DNA from: Cytophagales bacterium
GTDB lineage: Bacteria > Bacteroidota > Bacteroidia > Cytophagales > Thermoflexibacteraceae
Length of the DNA: 64,000 nt
NCBI GenBank assembly: GCA_013299115.1
Contig: JAAFKA010000007.1
Coordinates: 62,001 to 126,000, forward strand
Direction: 5' to 3'
The position numbers were made by a program, and so were the translations under genes. Each line of letters begins with the position of its first letter. Position 1 is the first letter of the stretch. This document shows positions 43,837 to 52,193 of the stretch, piece by piece. A model generated the notes under the pieces. It searched no databases, had not been told where the DNA came from, and saw only the letters and a list, made by a program, of their open reading frames with translations.

Positions 43837-43850
43837 AGCTGTTGCCTGTT

Positions 43851-45689
43851 TTAGTCTGCATTTTCTACTTCAAACTTTCCTGAAGTAATGAGATGTAAGT
43901 AGTTTTGAATGTTTTGTATTTGTTGCCTTTGTTCTATGAATGTTTTACGCAGTGCTTCCAATTCAGCTTGTTCTTTCTCTGTTGGAGTTTCTCCTATTTT
44001 TTTACGCAAATTAAGAATTGCTTGTTTTGTCTGTTCTTTGTCGGATTGCAACTTCAAAAACTTCCCATAATCCTGTTCATAGTATTTTTTGTAATCTTCC
44101 ACCTCTTTTTTATCCGCCATCTCAAAAAACTCCAGCAAAATTTCAAAAACAGAATACTCCGTTAAATCCTTTTCGGCGCGGTGAATAGTATAAGTGCGAG
44201 GGGCATCGGAATTTTCGTTACTTTCCTCTGTACGAGTAAGGTAATGTACTTCCTCTTTTTTGCGGTTTTGCACTATCAGCGGCGAATGGGCAGTAATAAT
44301 AAACTGCACATTAGGGAAAGTGTCGTGCAAAATATCTACAATTTTTAGCTGCCAAGTGGGGTGCAGGTGAGCATCTACTTCGTCTATCATCACAATAGCT
44401 TGTTGTGCTTTGATTTCTGTTTCGCTGCCTCTTTCCTTTTTCAGTGCCTCCAAAAAGTTGTAAATTGTAGAGAAAATAGACAACAAAGACAAAATACCTT
44501 GCGAAACAAGTTTGATAGACATTTTGTGTCCGCCAACTTCTACTTTAATCTTAAAACTGTTTTGGTCGCCTGTTTCCACATTTAAAAATTTCAAAGCCTT
44601 GTGCTGATTCTCCTCTTGCCCCTCTTGGTGAGAACGAAGTTGCTCAAAGACCTTTTCTAATATTTTTATTCTTTCTGAATTTTCAAAACCTTTGTCCTCC
44701 AAATATTCATCTTTGATGTCCACAAACATATCGTTGATGATGTCGCCAAAATCTTGCTTATTCAACAAAGCCTTTGCTCCTTCTACTAATAGTTTTGCTT
44801 TGGGCTTTTCAGACAGCCATTCTTCATTTGAGTTTTGAATATACCGAATGGCAGGAATAGCCAACAAAGGCACTACCAAAGGAAAAGGTTTTAAAACTAA
44901 ATAATCCGCCCCTGAAAATAGGGTAGTTTGTTTTTCTATTTGTTGTATAGGTTTATCTTCGTCTTGACATTGTATTTTACAACTTAGCACCAAATCTTTT
45001 ACATTTGGACTCAACATTTCATGCAATAAACCATATTCTGCTTGCAAAGTAGCTGCTAAACAACGGAGTAAAAAGGTTTTGCCATAAGCATTTTTGCCTA
45101 AAAGAATATTTATTTTCTCTGTAAAAATCCACTCTTTTTCAAATCTGAAAAGAAAGTTATTAGCTATATTAAATTGAGCAACCGAAATATCTTGCTTAAT
45201 AGATTTATCAAGAGAACGAATACGTAAATTTTCAATTATTTTATCATTTTGAAAGGCTAAAAAATCTGTTTGTCCATGTGTAGTATGGTCAAAAGCTCTT
45301 CTAATATTTTTACTTTCAATATTTTCATTAGTAATTTTTTCTCCTGTTGTGTCACTTGTTATTTCAAAACTAAAAGGTTTAAAATTCGTAATTTTCATTT
45401 TACCTGTCGCATTGAAATATAGGGCTTGATTATACTCTTTGTATTCTATAAAAGTGCCTATGTTTAAGCTAACCTTTTTCAATTCATCTGCTGCCAATAA
45501 CTGAGGATTGGTTTCAGAGTTGAAAAAATCAACTTGATAAAGAGTTTTCCCTTCTTTTCCCTCTTTGGGTGCTATTACCATGATATTGGTAATTGTTCCC
45601 AAATAGGCAAAAGTATCACGAATATCGTCTGCCCATACCACATCACCAATGGCAAAAGGTTGTTCAGTAGAGTTATTTATGTTTTCCAT
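43851..45689 (-). CDS. AAA_21/OLD-like ATPase with N-terminal Tudor/SH3-like domain
   Basis: 612 aa. N-terminus (about 10-56; FAIGDVVWADDIRDTFAYLGTITNI...YQVDFF) looks like a small SH3/Tudor barrel. The ABC-type ATPase core has Walker A LLGKNAYGKT (196-205), a signature-like KLVSQGILSLLSI (about 393-405), and Walker B with D-loop AIVMIDEVDAHLHP (431-444; E437 catalytic). The H-loop is FIITAHSPLI. The arms between them are helical with a short coiled coil at the C-terminus (about 540-600). This is the SMC/OLD-like class used in Septu, retron and related antiphage systems, but there is no TOPRIM. Flanked by a 70-aa gene before and a 249-aa gene after, all closely spaced. Confidence 0.88.
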   Translation of the reverse strand: MENINNSTEQPFAIGDVVWADDIRDTFAYLGTITNIMVIAPKEGKEGKTLYQVDFFNSETNPQLLAADELKKVSLNIGTFIEYKEYNQALYFNATGKMKITNFKPFSFEITSDTTGEKITNENIESKNIRRAFDHTTHGQTDFLAFQNDKIIENLRIRSLDKSIKQDISVAQFNIANNFLFRFEKEWIFTEKINILLGKNAYGKTFLLRCLAATLQAEYGLLHEMLSPNVKDLVLSCKIQCQDEDKPIQQIEKQTTLFSGADYLVLKPFPLVVPLLAIPAIRYIQNSNEEWLSEKPKAKLLVEGAKALLNKQDFGDIINDMFVDIKDEYLEDKGFENSERIKILEKVFEQLRSHQEGQEENQHKALKFLNVETGDQNSFKIKVEVGGHKMSIKLVSQGILSLLSIFSTIYNFLEALKKERGSETEIKAQQAIVMIDEVDAHLHPTWQLKIVDILHDTFPNVQFIITAHSPLIVQNRKKEEVHYLTRTEESNENSDAPRTYTIHRAEKDLTEYSVFEILLEFFEMADKKEVEDYKKYYEQDYGKFLKLQSDKEQTKQAILNLRKKIGETPTEKEQAELEALRKTFIEQRQQIQNIQNYLHLITSGKFEVENAD

Positions 45690-45715
45690 TATATAGAAAA
45701 TTGTCTAATTAAAAT

Positions 45716-45928
45716 TTATATTTCTACTAATTCTCCGTCCACATCATACACACAACCATCATCTATAATCAAAAAGCATTGATTATTCTCTTTGTCTATG
45801 CTATCTTTATGGACAGTCAAAAAACGGGGCGTAACTCTGTCTGCGTAGGTAGTTTCAATATCGCAAACAGGGTTTCCTCTTACTATATACTCTTTGAGTA
45901 TTTTACAAGGGCGGTATTCTTTTGACAT
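45716..45928 (-). CDS. Small hypothetical protein, first gene of ATPase operon
   Basis: 70 aa, acidic, no known domain. MSKEYRPCKILKEYIVRGNPVCDIETTYADRV... ends QCFLIIDDGCVYDVDGELVEI, which suggests a small beta structure. A minus-strand TAGCTTTG box (45933-45940) ends just 4 nt before the start codon, so the transcript could be nearly leaderless. The stop is 26 bp before the ATPase ATG. It may be a regulator or antitoxin-like partner, but nothing in the sequence decides this. Confidence 0.6.
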   Translation of the reverse strand: MSKEYRPCKILKEYIVRGNPVCDIETTYADRVTPRFLTVHKDSIDKENNQCFLIIDDGCVYDVDGELVEI

Positions 45929-46009
45929 GGCTCAAAGCTAAATGATAAAAATGAAATAATCAATCAATTCAATTTTTAAAAGTGGATTACTCAAACATAA
46001 ACAGTTTTC

Positions 46010-46048
46010 TACGCTTGTCAAGGTGCGAAAAGCACCATTGCCAACGTA
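46010..46048. repeat. Palindromic element (39 nt) after nhaD
   Basis: TACGCTTGTCAAGGTGCG, loop, CGCACC-compatible arm GCACCATTGCCAACGTA: stem GGTGC/GCACC with loop GAAAA. It lies 9 bp beyond the nhaD stop codon. Eighth copy of this element in the window. Confidence 0.75.
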
Positions 46049-46057
46049 GAAAAAAAC

Positions 46058-47371
46058 TTAATACACCCACCACTTCAAAGGCAGATAAACCACAGCCCCT
46101 GCACAATAGCCTATCAAAGCCAATAGCGAAATTTTGCGAAAAAACCAGCCAAACGTAATCACACGAGGCTCTTGTCCCATTACGCCTACGCCTGCTGCCG
46201 AACCTATGACCAAAATACTCCCCCCTGTTCCTGCTGTGTATGATAGGTAAATCCACAAAGGGTGGTCTATCGGATAGTCTGCCAATGAATACATACCTTG
46301 CATACCTGCCACTAAGGGAACATTGTCCACCACTGCCGAAATTAGCCCTATCACAAAATCTACTGCCAAAATATTAGGTACTGCTGCAAATAACCAATCT
46401 CCCCACGATTTGAGAATATGCGTAGCCTCCATTCCCGAAACTGCCAATAAAATACCCAAGAAAAAGAATAGGTTGGTTGTGTTTACCTTTGTCAAGGCAT
46501 GGGCAACCGAATATTGGTGGCGGGTTTCGTGGTCTTTGTTGCTATGCAAAAACTCGGAAGTGAGCCAAACCAAACCCAAACTACAAATCATGCCCATATA
46601 CGGAGGCAAATGCGTAAAATATTTGAAAACAGGCACAAACAATAGAGCAAGCATACAAACCGTCAACATGATGTTTCTATCTTTTGCAGATGTAGGCAAA
46701 GTTTGTTTTTCCTCTGCTTGTTTTTTGGCTATTTCCTCCAAATCTTGTTCGGTTGGCGTTGCCAATTTGGTTTTTAGCGTAAAACCCAAAATAGTCAGTG
46801 GCACTAAGGCACAGACCAAACTCGGAATAAACATCTCTTTCACAATATTTGCAATGCTAATTTGTCCACCCGACCAGAGCATAGTCGTTGTAATTTCGCC
46901 CAATGGCGACCATGTGCCTCCTGCATTGGCTGTAACAACAGCCATACACGCAAAAAAAGCCCTTTCTTCTGCATTTTTTACAATGTTTCGCAACAAGGCA
47001 GTCATCACAATGGCTGCGGTCAGGTTGTCGATGATAGCAGCCAAGAAGAAAGTTATCATAGACGTAACCCAAATCAATTTTCGGGGATTGCGAGTGCCAA
47101 TAAAATCTGTTATCAACTTAAACCCATCGTGTGCTGCGGTCAGTTCTACAATCGTCAAAGCCCCCCAAACAAAGAAAACAATGCCCGCAACACCACTAAT
47201 ATGCTCTACTAAGGAAGTTTCTACTACCTTTATTTCCGTATTTAAGGCATAAGCAGCCCAAATAATGGCAGCAGCCAACAAAGCAGGAATAGCCTTGTCT
47301 AATTTGGTTTTTGCCTCAAAAATAATCATTGCATAGGCAATGATGAAGGTAATAATGATAACAATAGACAT
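46058..47371 (-). CDS. nhaD: Sodium/proton antiporter of the NhaD family
   Basis: 437 aa, about 12 transmembrane helices. NhaD-type (ArsB/NhaD superfamily) motifs: IPALLAAAIIWAAYAL, the intramembrane AAIIDNLTAAIVMTALLRNIV (about 108-128) with the conserved DN pair, NAGGTWSPLGEITTTMLW (about 150-167), and the pseudo-symmetric second half LISAVVDNVPLVAGMQGMY and GSILVIGSAAGVGVMG (about 375-392). It exchanges Na+ or Li+ for H+ to control internal pH and sodium. Starts at ATG 47371 and is monocistronic. Confidence 0.95.
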   Translation of the reverse strand: MSIVIIITFIIAYAMIIFEAKTKLDKAIPALLAAAIIWAAYALNTEIKVVETSLVEHISGVAGIVFFVWGALTIVELTAAHDGFKLITDFIGTRNPRKLIWVTSMITFFLAAIIDNLTAAIVMTALLRNIVKNAEERAFFACMAVVTANAGGTWSPLGEITTTMLWSGGQISIANIVKEMFIPSLVCALVPLTILGFTLKTKLATPTEQDLEEIAKKQAEEKQTLPTSAKDRNIMLTVCMLALLFVPVFKYFTHLPPYMGMICSLGLVWLTSEFLHSNKDHETRHQYSVAHALTKVNTTNLFFFLGILLAVSGMEATHILKSWGDWLFAAVPNILAVDFVIGLISAVVDNVPLVAGMQGMYSLADYPIDHPLWIYLSYTAGTGGSILVIGSAAGVGVMGQEPRVITFGWFFRKISLLALIGYCAGAVVYLPLKWWVY

Positions 47372-47544
47372 ATTTTGTAGGTGCTAAATTGTATGGTGCA
47401 ACTAAGAAAAAGCAATTTTTTTATACTAAAAATAGGCTTGCCCTAAAATGTAAGTTTTGAGTAATTTTTATGTTAATTTTGTTTTAATTATTTAGTTATC
47501 TATTTACAATTTTTAGCAACTGCAACAAATATCTCTTTTTTTGC

Positions 47545-47576
47545 TTTGCTTTTTTGCTAAGAAAATTGTAAATTTG
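47545..47576 (+). promoter_or_regulatory. Promoter TTTG-N20-TAAATTTG of PD-(D/E)XK gene 1
   Basis: TTTG at 47545-47548 and TAAATTTG at 47569-47576, 23 nt before the ATG at 47600. The paralogous gene at 52790 has the same boxes and spacing, so the promoter was copied with the gene. Confidence 0.75.
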
Positions 47577-47599
47577 TGGTAATAAAAATTCATAAAACG

Positions 47600-48259
47600 A
47601 TGGCTAATTCTAAAAATAAACCGAAGAACAAGGAGTTCAAAAACTGGTTATATGATGATATAGAACAAAGTTTTGGACTAACCAGACTGTATGAACACGA
47701 ATTTTGGAATGAATTTGATACTTTAACAACGCCTCCAAACCATAAACACATAGCTGCCATCGAGGAACTTAGAAAAGACCTTTTAAAAGATGTAGATAAT
47801 TGGAACGAAGACGAATTAAAGTTTATGTTTATCAGTCCGTTTATCAACTTAGTTAAATATACAAGCAATAAATATAAAATTTTCACACAACGCCCAATGT
47901 CTGTGCAGTATGATAAGGGTACAAAAACAACGTCAGGCAAAGTAGAATTTATGCTGGCAACAGGAAAGCAAACTCCTCGAAAACCGTTTTTCTTTTTGCA
48001 CGAATACAAACAAGAAAACCGCAGAAATAATGACCCACTCGGACAACTCTTAATTGCTATGGTGGCTGCCCAAGTCCAAAATGCAGACAACGAAACTTTA
48101 TATGGTTGCTATGTTTCAGGCAGAAATTGGTTTTTTGTTTTCCTGCAAGGCACAGAATATGCAGTAAGTAATGCCTATAACGCAACCAGCAAAGATATTT
48201 ACCAACTTTTTGCCATTCTTTTGTGGTTTAAACAAAAGGCGGAGGAAAAGTTTAGCTAA
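47600..48259 (+). CDS. PD-(D/E)XK nuclease-like protein, paralogue 1
   Basis: 219 aa from ATG 47600; a longer frame exists (47576) but it would begin inside the -7 box, and the paralogue at 52790 has the same AAAACGATGG start context. The fold signature is SGKVEFMLATGK...KPFFFLHEYKQE: an acidic E in the first strand and H-E-Y-K on the second, which is E-x-K of the PD-(D/E)XK motif. It is followed by DPLGQLLIAMVAAQVQ, a helix with the conserved Q typical of restriction-like enzymes. About 70 percent identical by eye to 52790 and distantly related to 54384. No methylase is near, so it is not an obvious restriction enzyme; more likely a Rpn/Uma2-like solo nuclease. Confidence 0.8.
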   Translation: MANSKNKPKNKEFKNWLYDDIEQSFGLTRLYEHEFWNEFDTLTTPPNHKHIAAIEELRKDLLKDVDNWNEDELKFMFISPFINLVKYTSNKYKIFTQRPMSVQYDKGTKTTSGKVEFMLATGKQTPRKPFFFLHEYKQENRRNNDPLGQLLIAMVAAQVQNADNETLYGCYVSGRNWFFVFLQGTEYAVSNAYNATSKDIYQLFAILLWFKQKAEEKFS

Positions 48260-48262
48260 AAT

Positions 48263-48295
48263 ACCTATCGGGTGGCTCAGAGCCACCCGATAGGT
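48263..48295. repeat. Near-perfect palindrome CCTATCGGGTGGCTC, copy 2
   Basis: 33-nt palindrome, same as 17408 except for the central bases. Here it occupies the gap between the stop of the nuclease gene and the stop of a convergent HTH gene, where it can act as a two-way terminator. Confidence 0.65.
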
Positions 48296-48296
48296 G

Positions 48297-48545
48297 CTAT
48301 CTCTGCAACTTCTCATTACCCAACTCCACCAGTTGCACAAACAATTCATTCCTATTTTTAACATCGAGTTTGTCATACACCGCACTTAGCCACGTTTCTA
48401 TTGTCTTTTCACTTGGCGTGTTGTAGGCAGTGGCACACAGGGCTGCAATTTCCGTATTCGTTTTTCCTGCCACCACATACCGCAAAAGTTGTTGTTCTTT
48501 GGCGGTGAGGGTGCGGTAGTCGGGCAAAAGTTCTAGGAGGTGCAT
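48297..48545 (-). CDS. Small LuxR-type helix-turn-helix protein 1
   Basis: 82 aa that consist of little else than a GerE/LuxR C-terminal DNA-binding domain: LTAKEQQLLRYVVAGKTNTEIAALC...SEKTIETWLSAVYDKLDVKNRNELFVQL (about 13-72). No receiver or ligand domain is fused. A 4-residue insertion (ATAYNTPS) lies in the turn between helices 2 and 3. ATG at 48545 is 5 bp after the stop of the upstream 699-aa gene, so they share an operon. A second protein of this kind is at 52194. Solo LuxR domains may act as promoters' accessory factors; the target is unknown. Confidence 0.75.
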   Translation of the reverse strand: MHLLELLPDYRTLTAKEQQLLRYVVAGKTNTEIAALCATAYNTPSEKTIETWLSAVYDKLDVKNRNELFVQLVELGNEKLQR

Positions 48546-48550
48546 AGGAG

Positions 48551-50650
48551 TTAGTCTTTTTTGCGTAAATCCTCTAACTGGATTTCTTTTTTACCACCGT
48601 GATTAGTTTTTATATAATCATCTAATGCATCTTGATAAGAACCAGAATTGCCCGAACTCCCTTTGTAAGAATAATTCGAATTAGAAGGAGGTGCAACATA
48701 CTTAGTTCTTTCACTTGCTGCTGCTGCTGCCCTTTGTTTTGCCTCGTCATCTCCATAATCTCCCCAATAGTCAACCGAAGTAACCTCTACGCCAAATTGT
48801 GTCATATAGCTTTTCATTCTGTCTTGAAAACTCTCAAAACCCTCATTTTTAGAGATTAAAGCCCAAGAATTGCCACTTGTTGTGCCACTTCTGTACCACG
48901 TGCCATGCACAATGCCCATATTGCCTGTACTTCCATACGCCTTGATGTCTGTAATTAAGTCGTCTTCTATTATCCAGCCAGATTTCAAACTTCGCATCAC
49001 ACGACCCACTGTTTCCACTTTTAAGGAAGCCAACTGTCCTGCGGGTACTTTGAAAATAACAGCTACCAACTTATTACCATCATAAGTGTTTACCATTTTT
49101 TGATAATTAGCCAACATTTCTGCTTGCAAATTCCTTAATTCATTATTGGCAGTTGCAACCAAATTTTGTGGGTCATAAGAACCACGATAAGCATTGACAA
49201 ACTCTAACAACCCATTTTCTTTTTCCCAATATCCCAATCTGCTAAGGGGAGCAAAAGCATTTTGCAAAATCCCCGAAATTCTGTTTTGAACAGTGGTTAC
49301 ATATTGCCCCGAAGGAAATTTATTAAGATAAACATTATAACTCACTATGTTATTTGCCAAATTATAGGCTTTGTTGTCTGCCACGTTTGTAACTTCGCCG
49401 TATTTATCGGCTGCTGCCCTACATTCAAAAATACTTGTGCTTAACGAAGCATATTTTTCTTTGGCTTTGAGCAACTGCCTATCAGACAAATTAGAAAAGT
49501 AGTTTATCAAATTTGGAATTTCATACCTTTGCTCACCATGCAAAGCATTTTCAAACAGTTTTTCGTTTGTTGTTACGTTATCTCTGCCAAATTTCTGCAC
49601 ATATAACCGAACATCTGACAAACTTTTCACTTTGGTAAGCCCAAACTGTTTAATATCGGGGGCTTGTGCAGGATACAAATCGCAGGCTGCAAAAAATACA
49701 GCCAAAGACGGTGAACTTTCTATGTAATATTTTTTGGCTTTGTTCACCGCATCTGTTGTTGTTTTGTCATTGGCATAGAGTTCAATCAAAGTTTTTAAAT
49801 CTGAATGAGGCAAATAATTTGTACCATTTTCCACCATTGCCGAAGCATATTGACTATTTGGAAACTCTGCCCTAAAATCTTTTATATCCTGTATGCTTTG
49901 ACACAAAGAAGATGCAGACCTTTCCGCCTCTGCTCGCAATTCTTTTGGAAATCTTTTGGCTGCTGCAATACACTCCGCAACACTTTTGCTACGTTCTAAG
50001 TAGTTCATTTTGACTGCCAATACAGTTTCAGGTTTCAGCTTATTGCCAAAAGTTTCACTCATTACGCCAATTAGCTGTTCTCTGTTTACTTTTTTCATCA
50101 GTTCCAACGCAACAGCATCAAGTCGGCTGCTATTGGGGAAAGCCTTAACAAAAATTCGGGCATCTTCAACAGTTTGCACTTGATAAGTACCTTCTACGGA
50201 CATAGAAATTACTCTGTTGTTTTCCTCCAAACTGATGTAATCCGTACCATATTTGCGGTTATACAATCGAAGCCAAGAGGCAAATCTCTTGTCATTGTAG
50301 TTCACATTTACGTCTTTGCCCTGCCCTAAGCCCTTGTTTATCAAGCTACTAATTCCATATCCAACAACAGCCCCGATAGCCATATTCAAAGGTTCATTGG
50401 TATTTTGTCCGTTTTTGTCAAACACCGTTGTAGGTTTGGTTTGCTGCCCTGCATACGCACCCACACCCGCCATACCTACGGATACGCCCACGCCCAACAC
50501 CGAAATACGTTTTTTGTAGTAGGCATTGCTCACATAACTGATTTTGTTGGTGGAATTGACCACACTAAAATCGCCAAAAGGTTTTTTGACTACGCAACTT
50601 TGAAAGCCCAAAGTCAAAAGAAAAAAGATTGAGAGGATTGTAGTTTTCAT
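48551..50650 (-). CDS. Large lipoprotein, hypothetical
   Basis: 699 aa, family unknown. A lipoprotein signal peptide (MKTTILSIFFLLTLGFQSC; lipobox near C19), then a glycine-rich hydrophobic stretch (VGVSVGMAGVGAYAG, about 53-67; VVGYGISSLINKGLGQG, about 93-109) that may be a membrane hairpin. The middle (about 155-520) repeats a pattern of about 45 residues with F-P-x-S or KFGR/KYG motifs, in the manner of periplasmic helical repeats. C-terminal part contains SGKWIIEDDLITDIKAYGSTGNMG-like strands, then a low-complexity S/Y/G tail. Followed 5 bp later by the small HTH gene. Envelope-associated, role unknown. Confidence 0.72.
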   Translation of the reverse strand: MKTTILSIFFLLTLGFQSCVVKKPFGDFSVVNSTNKISYVSNAYYKKRISVLGVGVSVGMAGVGAYAGQQTKPTTVFDKNGQNTNEPLNMAIGAVVGYGISSLINKGLGQGKDVNVNYNDKRFASWLRLYNRKYGTDYISLEENNRVISMSVEGTYQVQTVEDARIFVKAFPNSSRLDAVALELMKKVNREQLIGVMSETFGNKLKPETVLAVKMNYLERSKSVAECIAAAKRFPKELRAEAERSASSLCQSIQDIKDFRAEFPNSQYASAMVENGTNYLPHSDLKTLIELYANDKTTTDAVNKAKKYYIESSPSLAVFFAACDLYPAQAPDIKQFGLTKVKSLSDVRLYVQKFGRDNVTTNEKLFENALHGEQRYEIPNLINYFSNLSDRQLLKAKEKYASLSTSIFECRAAADKYGEVTNVADNKAYNLANNIVSYNVYLNKFPSGQYVTTVQNRISGILQNAFAPLSRLGYWEKENGLLEFVNAYRGSYDPQNLVATANNELRNLQAEMLANYQKMVNTYDGNKLVAVIFKVPAGQLASLKVETVGRVMRSLKSGWIIEDDLITDIKAYGSTGNMGIVHGTWYRSGTTSGNSWALISKNEGFESFQDRMKSYMTQFGVEVTSVDYWGDYGDDEAKQRAAAAASERTKYVAPPSNSNYSYKGSSGNSGSYQDALDDYIKTNHGGKKEIQLEDLRKKD

Positions 50651-50749
50651 AAAAATTTATGGTTTTTAGTTTTTTTGTGCTTCGGGTTTCTCAAAACCCG
50701 AAGTTTTTGTTTTGTGTGCTTTGGGCTTCTCAAAACCGCAAGTATTTAT

Positions 50750-50932
50750 TTTTTGTCCCTTTAGGGACTACACATTGGTAGAAAATATGCCTCCACAACT
50801 ACTTCTGTCCCTTTAGGGACTGTATATTGGTAGCTCCAACAATTCAAAGCTGACTTGTATAGTCCCTACGGGACAAAAGAAAGATAGAAAGGCTACTCTT
50901 GCTACCAATATGTAGCCCTTACAGGGCAAAAA
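50750..50932. repeat. Repeat cluster with GTCCCTTTAGGGAC hairpins
   Basis: Direct copies at 50750-50780 and 50804-50833 read TGTCCCTTTAGGGACT..TATTGGTAG. An inverted diverged copy CTACCAATATGTAGCCC is at 50901-50932, and a half copy AGTCCCTACGGGACAAAA is at about 50861. They fill the 286-bp gap 50651-50936. Confidence 0.65.
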
Positions 50933-50936
50933 GGCT

Positions 50937-51554
50937 TTACTTTGCAAACACCCAAAAATTATAGCCAAACGAAAAATTGAGTTGGCTAAAATTTTCTGAG
51001 GCTGTTTCGGCGTTGAAACTTTGGCGGTAGGCTGCGGTTAGCGAAACTCTGCTGATTTTTGCTCTGATACCCACATTCCAAAATGGTGCTTGCATAGCAG
51101 TTCTCGACACTTCTGTATAATCTTTGCTGCCACTCTTGGCGGTTTCAAAAATCCAAGAGCTACTGGCAAAACCCGCACCTGCGTAGGGCGTAAGGTAGTT
51201 TTTCAGTTGCGGAATGAGCAAGACATTCAGGCTACCACCAATAATTTCGCTGCGGTATCGGGAGTCGAGAGGTTGTGGTAGCACCACATTTTTGACCTTA
51301 AAAGTTTCAGACAACCAAAAACCTTCGAGCATCAACACGCCATAAATTACTCGCAAACCTCCACCAATTCCGTTGCCCCTTTCCCATGTTTTTTCCTCTA
51401 TTTTGGTGGCGAAATTGGTATTCAGTCCATTCAAAATGCTGTATGCCCCATAGATTTCGGCGTAACCTCGTGCTTTTTGCGGTGTGCCATCTTGGGCTTG
51501 TGTTTGGTGGCAAAGTGCCAAAAACACAAAAAAGAATAGTGTGATTTTTTTCAT
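50937..51554 (-). CDS. Outer-membrane beta-barrel protein, hypothetical
   Basis: 205 aa. Signal peptide 1-20 (ends HQTQAQ). The rest has alternating strands and a terminal aromatic strand (LNFSFGYNFWVFAK), as expected of a small eight-strand outer-membrane barrel. Residues about 26-60 carry ARGYAEIYGAYSILNGLN. No named family fits. A 35-nt palindrome (51576-51610) separates it from the next gene upstream. Confidence 0.7.
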   Translation of the reverse strand: MKKITLFFFVFLALCHQTQAQDGTPQKARGYAEIYGAYSILNGLNTNFATKIEEKTWERGNGIGGGLRVIYGVLMLEGFWLSETFKVKNVVLPQPLDSRYRSEIIGGSLNVLLIPQLKNYLTPYAGAGFASSSWIFETAKSGSKDYTEVSRTAMQAPFWNVGIRAKISRVSLTAAYRQSFNAETASENFSQLNFSFGYNFWVFAK

Positions 51555-51575
51555 TGGTTTAGTTGGTTTTGATTT

Positions 51576-51610
51576 AAACCTTACAAGGTTTTAAAAACTT
51601 TGTAAGGTTT
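51576..51610. repeat. AAACCTTACAAGGTTTT palindrome
   Basis: AAACCTTACAA...TTGTAAGGTTT forms a long stem. It lies 12 bp after the stop of the gene at 51622 (minus strand), so it may end that transcript. Confidence 0.5.
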
Positions 51611-51621
51611 GGGGTTGTTGT

Positions 51622-52047
51622 TTACTTCACTTCTTCTAACACCACATTTGTAAAAGTCCCTTTTGCACCATCTCCTTCACCAAAACCCTCAAAAGAGCCT
51701 GAAATTTTATTGCCCTCTTTTTTGGTAATTTTTATGCTTCCAGAAAGCAACCTTTCCATTCCATAGGCATTATTGCCCGCATAGAAAACTTGTGCCGTAT
51801 CTCCTATTTCCACTTTGCCAACTTTGCAGGCTTTGGGGTCTTTTATCAAAATCATCATCACAATATTACCTTCTGCATTGAGCATAGCAAAGCCCAACCC
51901 CTTGTCGTCTTCGGCTTTCTGAAATTTGCCTTGTTTGGGTAGCTTTTGTGCTTCATTTTCTGCTAATTGAAAAGTTGCCGTCTGCCCAAAAGCCACTGTT
52001 GAAACTGCCAATAACAAGGCTGCGAATACTAATTTTACTGCTTTCAT
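51622..52047 (-). CDS. Secreted hypothetical protein
   Basis: About 141 aa from ATG 52047 (MKAVKLVFAALLLAVSTVAFGQ, a standard signal peptide); upstream in-frame codons would put a non-hydrophobic segment in front. The mature part is a small beta-rich protein (VGKVEIGDTAQVFYAGNN, GSIKITKKEGNKISGSFEGFGEGDGAKGTFTNVVLEEVK). The end resembles the 'ISGSFEGT...G..V.VTNG.F' strands found in Bacteroidota DUF6252-like proteins, but I cannot fix the family. Periplasmic or surface-located. Monocistronic. Confidence 0.65.
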   Translation of the reverse strand: MKAVKLVFAALLLAVSTVAFGQTATFQLAENEAQKLPKQGKFQKAEDDKGLGFAMLNAEGNIVMMILIKDPKACKVGKVEIGDTAQVFYAGNNAYGMERLLSGSIKITKKEGNKISGSFEGFGEGDGAKGTFTNVVLEEVK

Positions 52048-52096
52048 TTTGATAAGAATTTGGTTAAATTGTGAATAATTGAACTGTTTTTGTTTC

Positions 52097-52153
52097 TGTA
52101 GCATAGACTTTAGTCTGTGCCATACATCTGCACAGACTAAAGCCTATGCTACA
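52097..52153. repeat. TAGCATAGACTTTAGTCTG inverted repeat
   Basis: GTAGCATAGACTTTAGTCTG is followed by its reverse complement with one change, enclosing 6 nt. Same family as 39895, 42704 and the CTAAAG-core palindromes elsewhere. Confidence 0.6.
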
Positions 52154-52193
52154 TTATACTTGTGGTTGCTCACAACCGAAAGCACTTTTTTGG

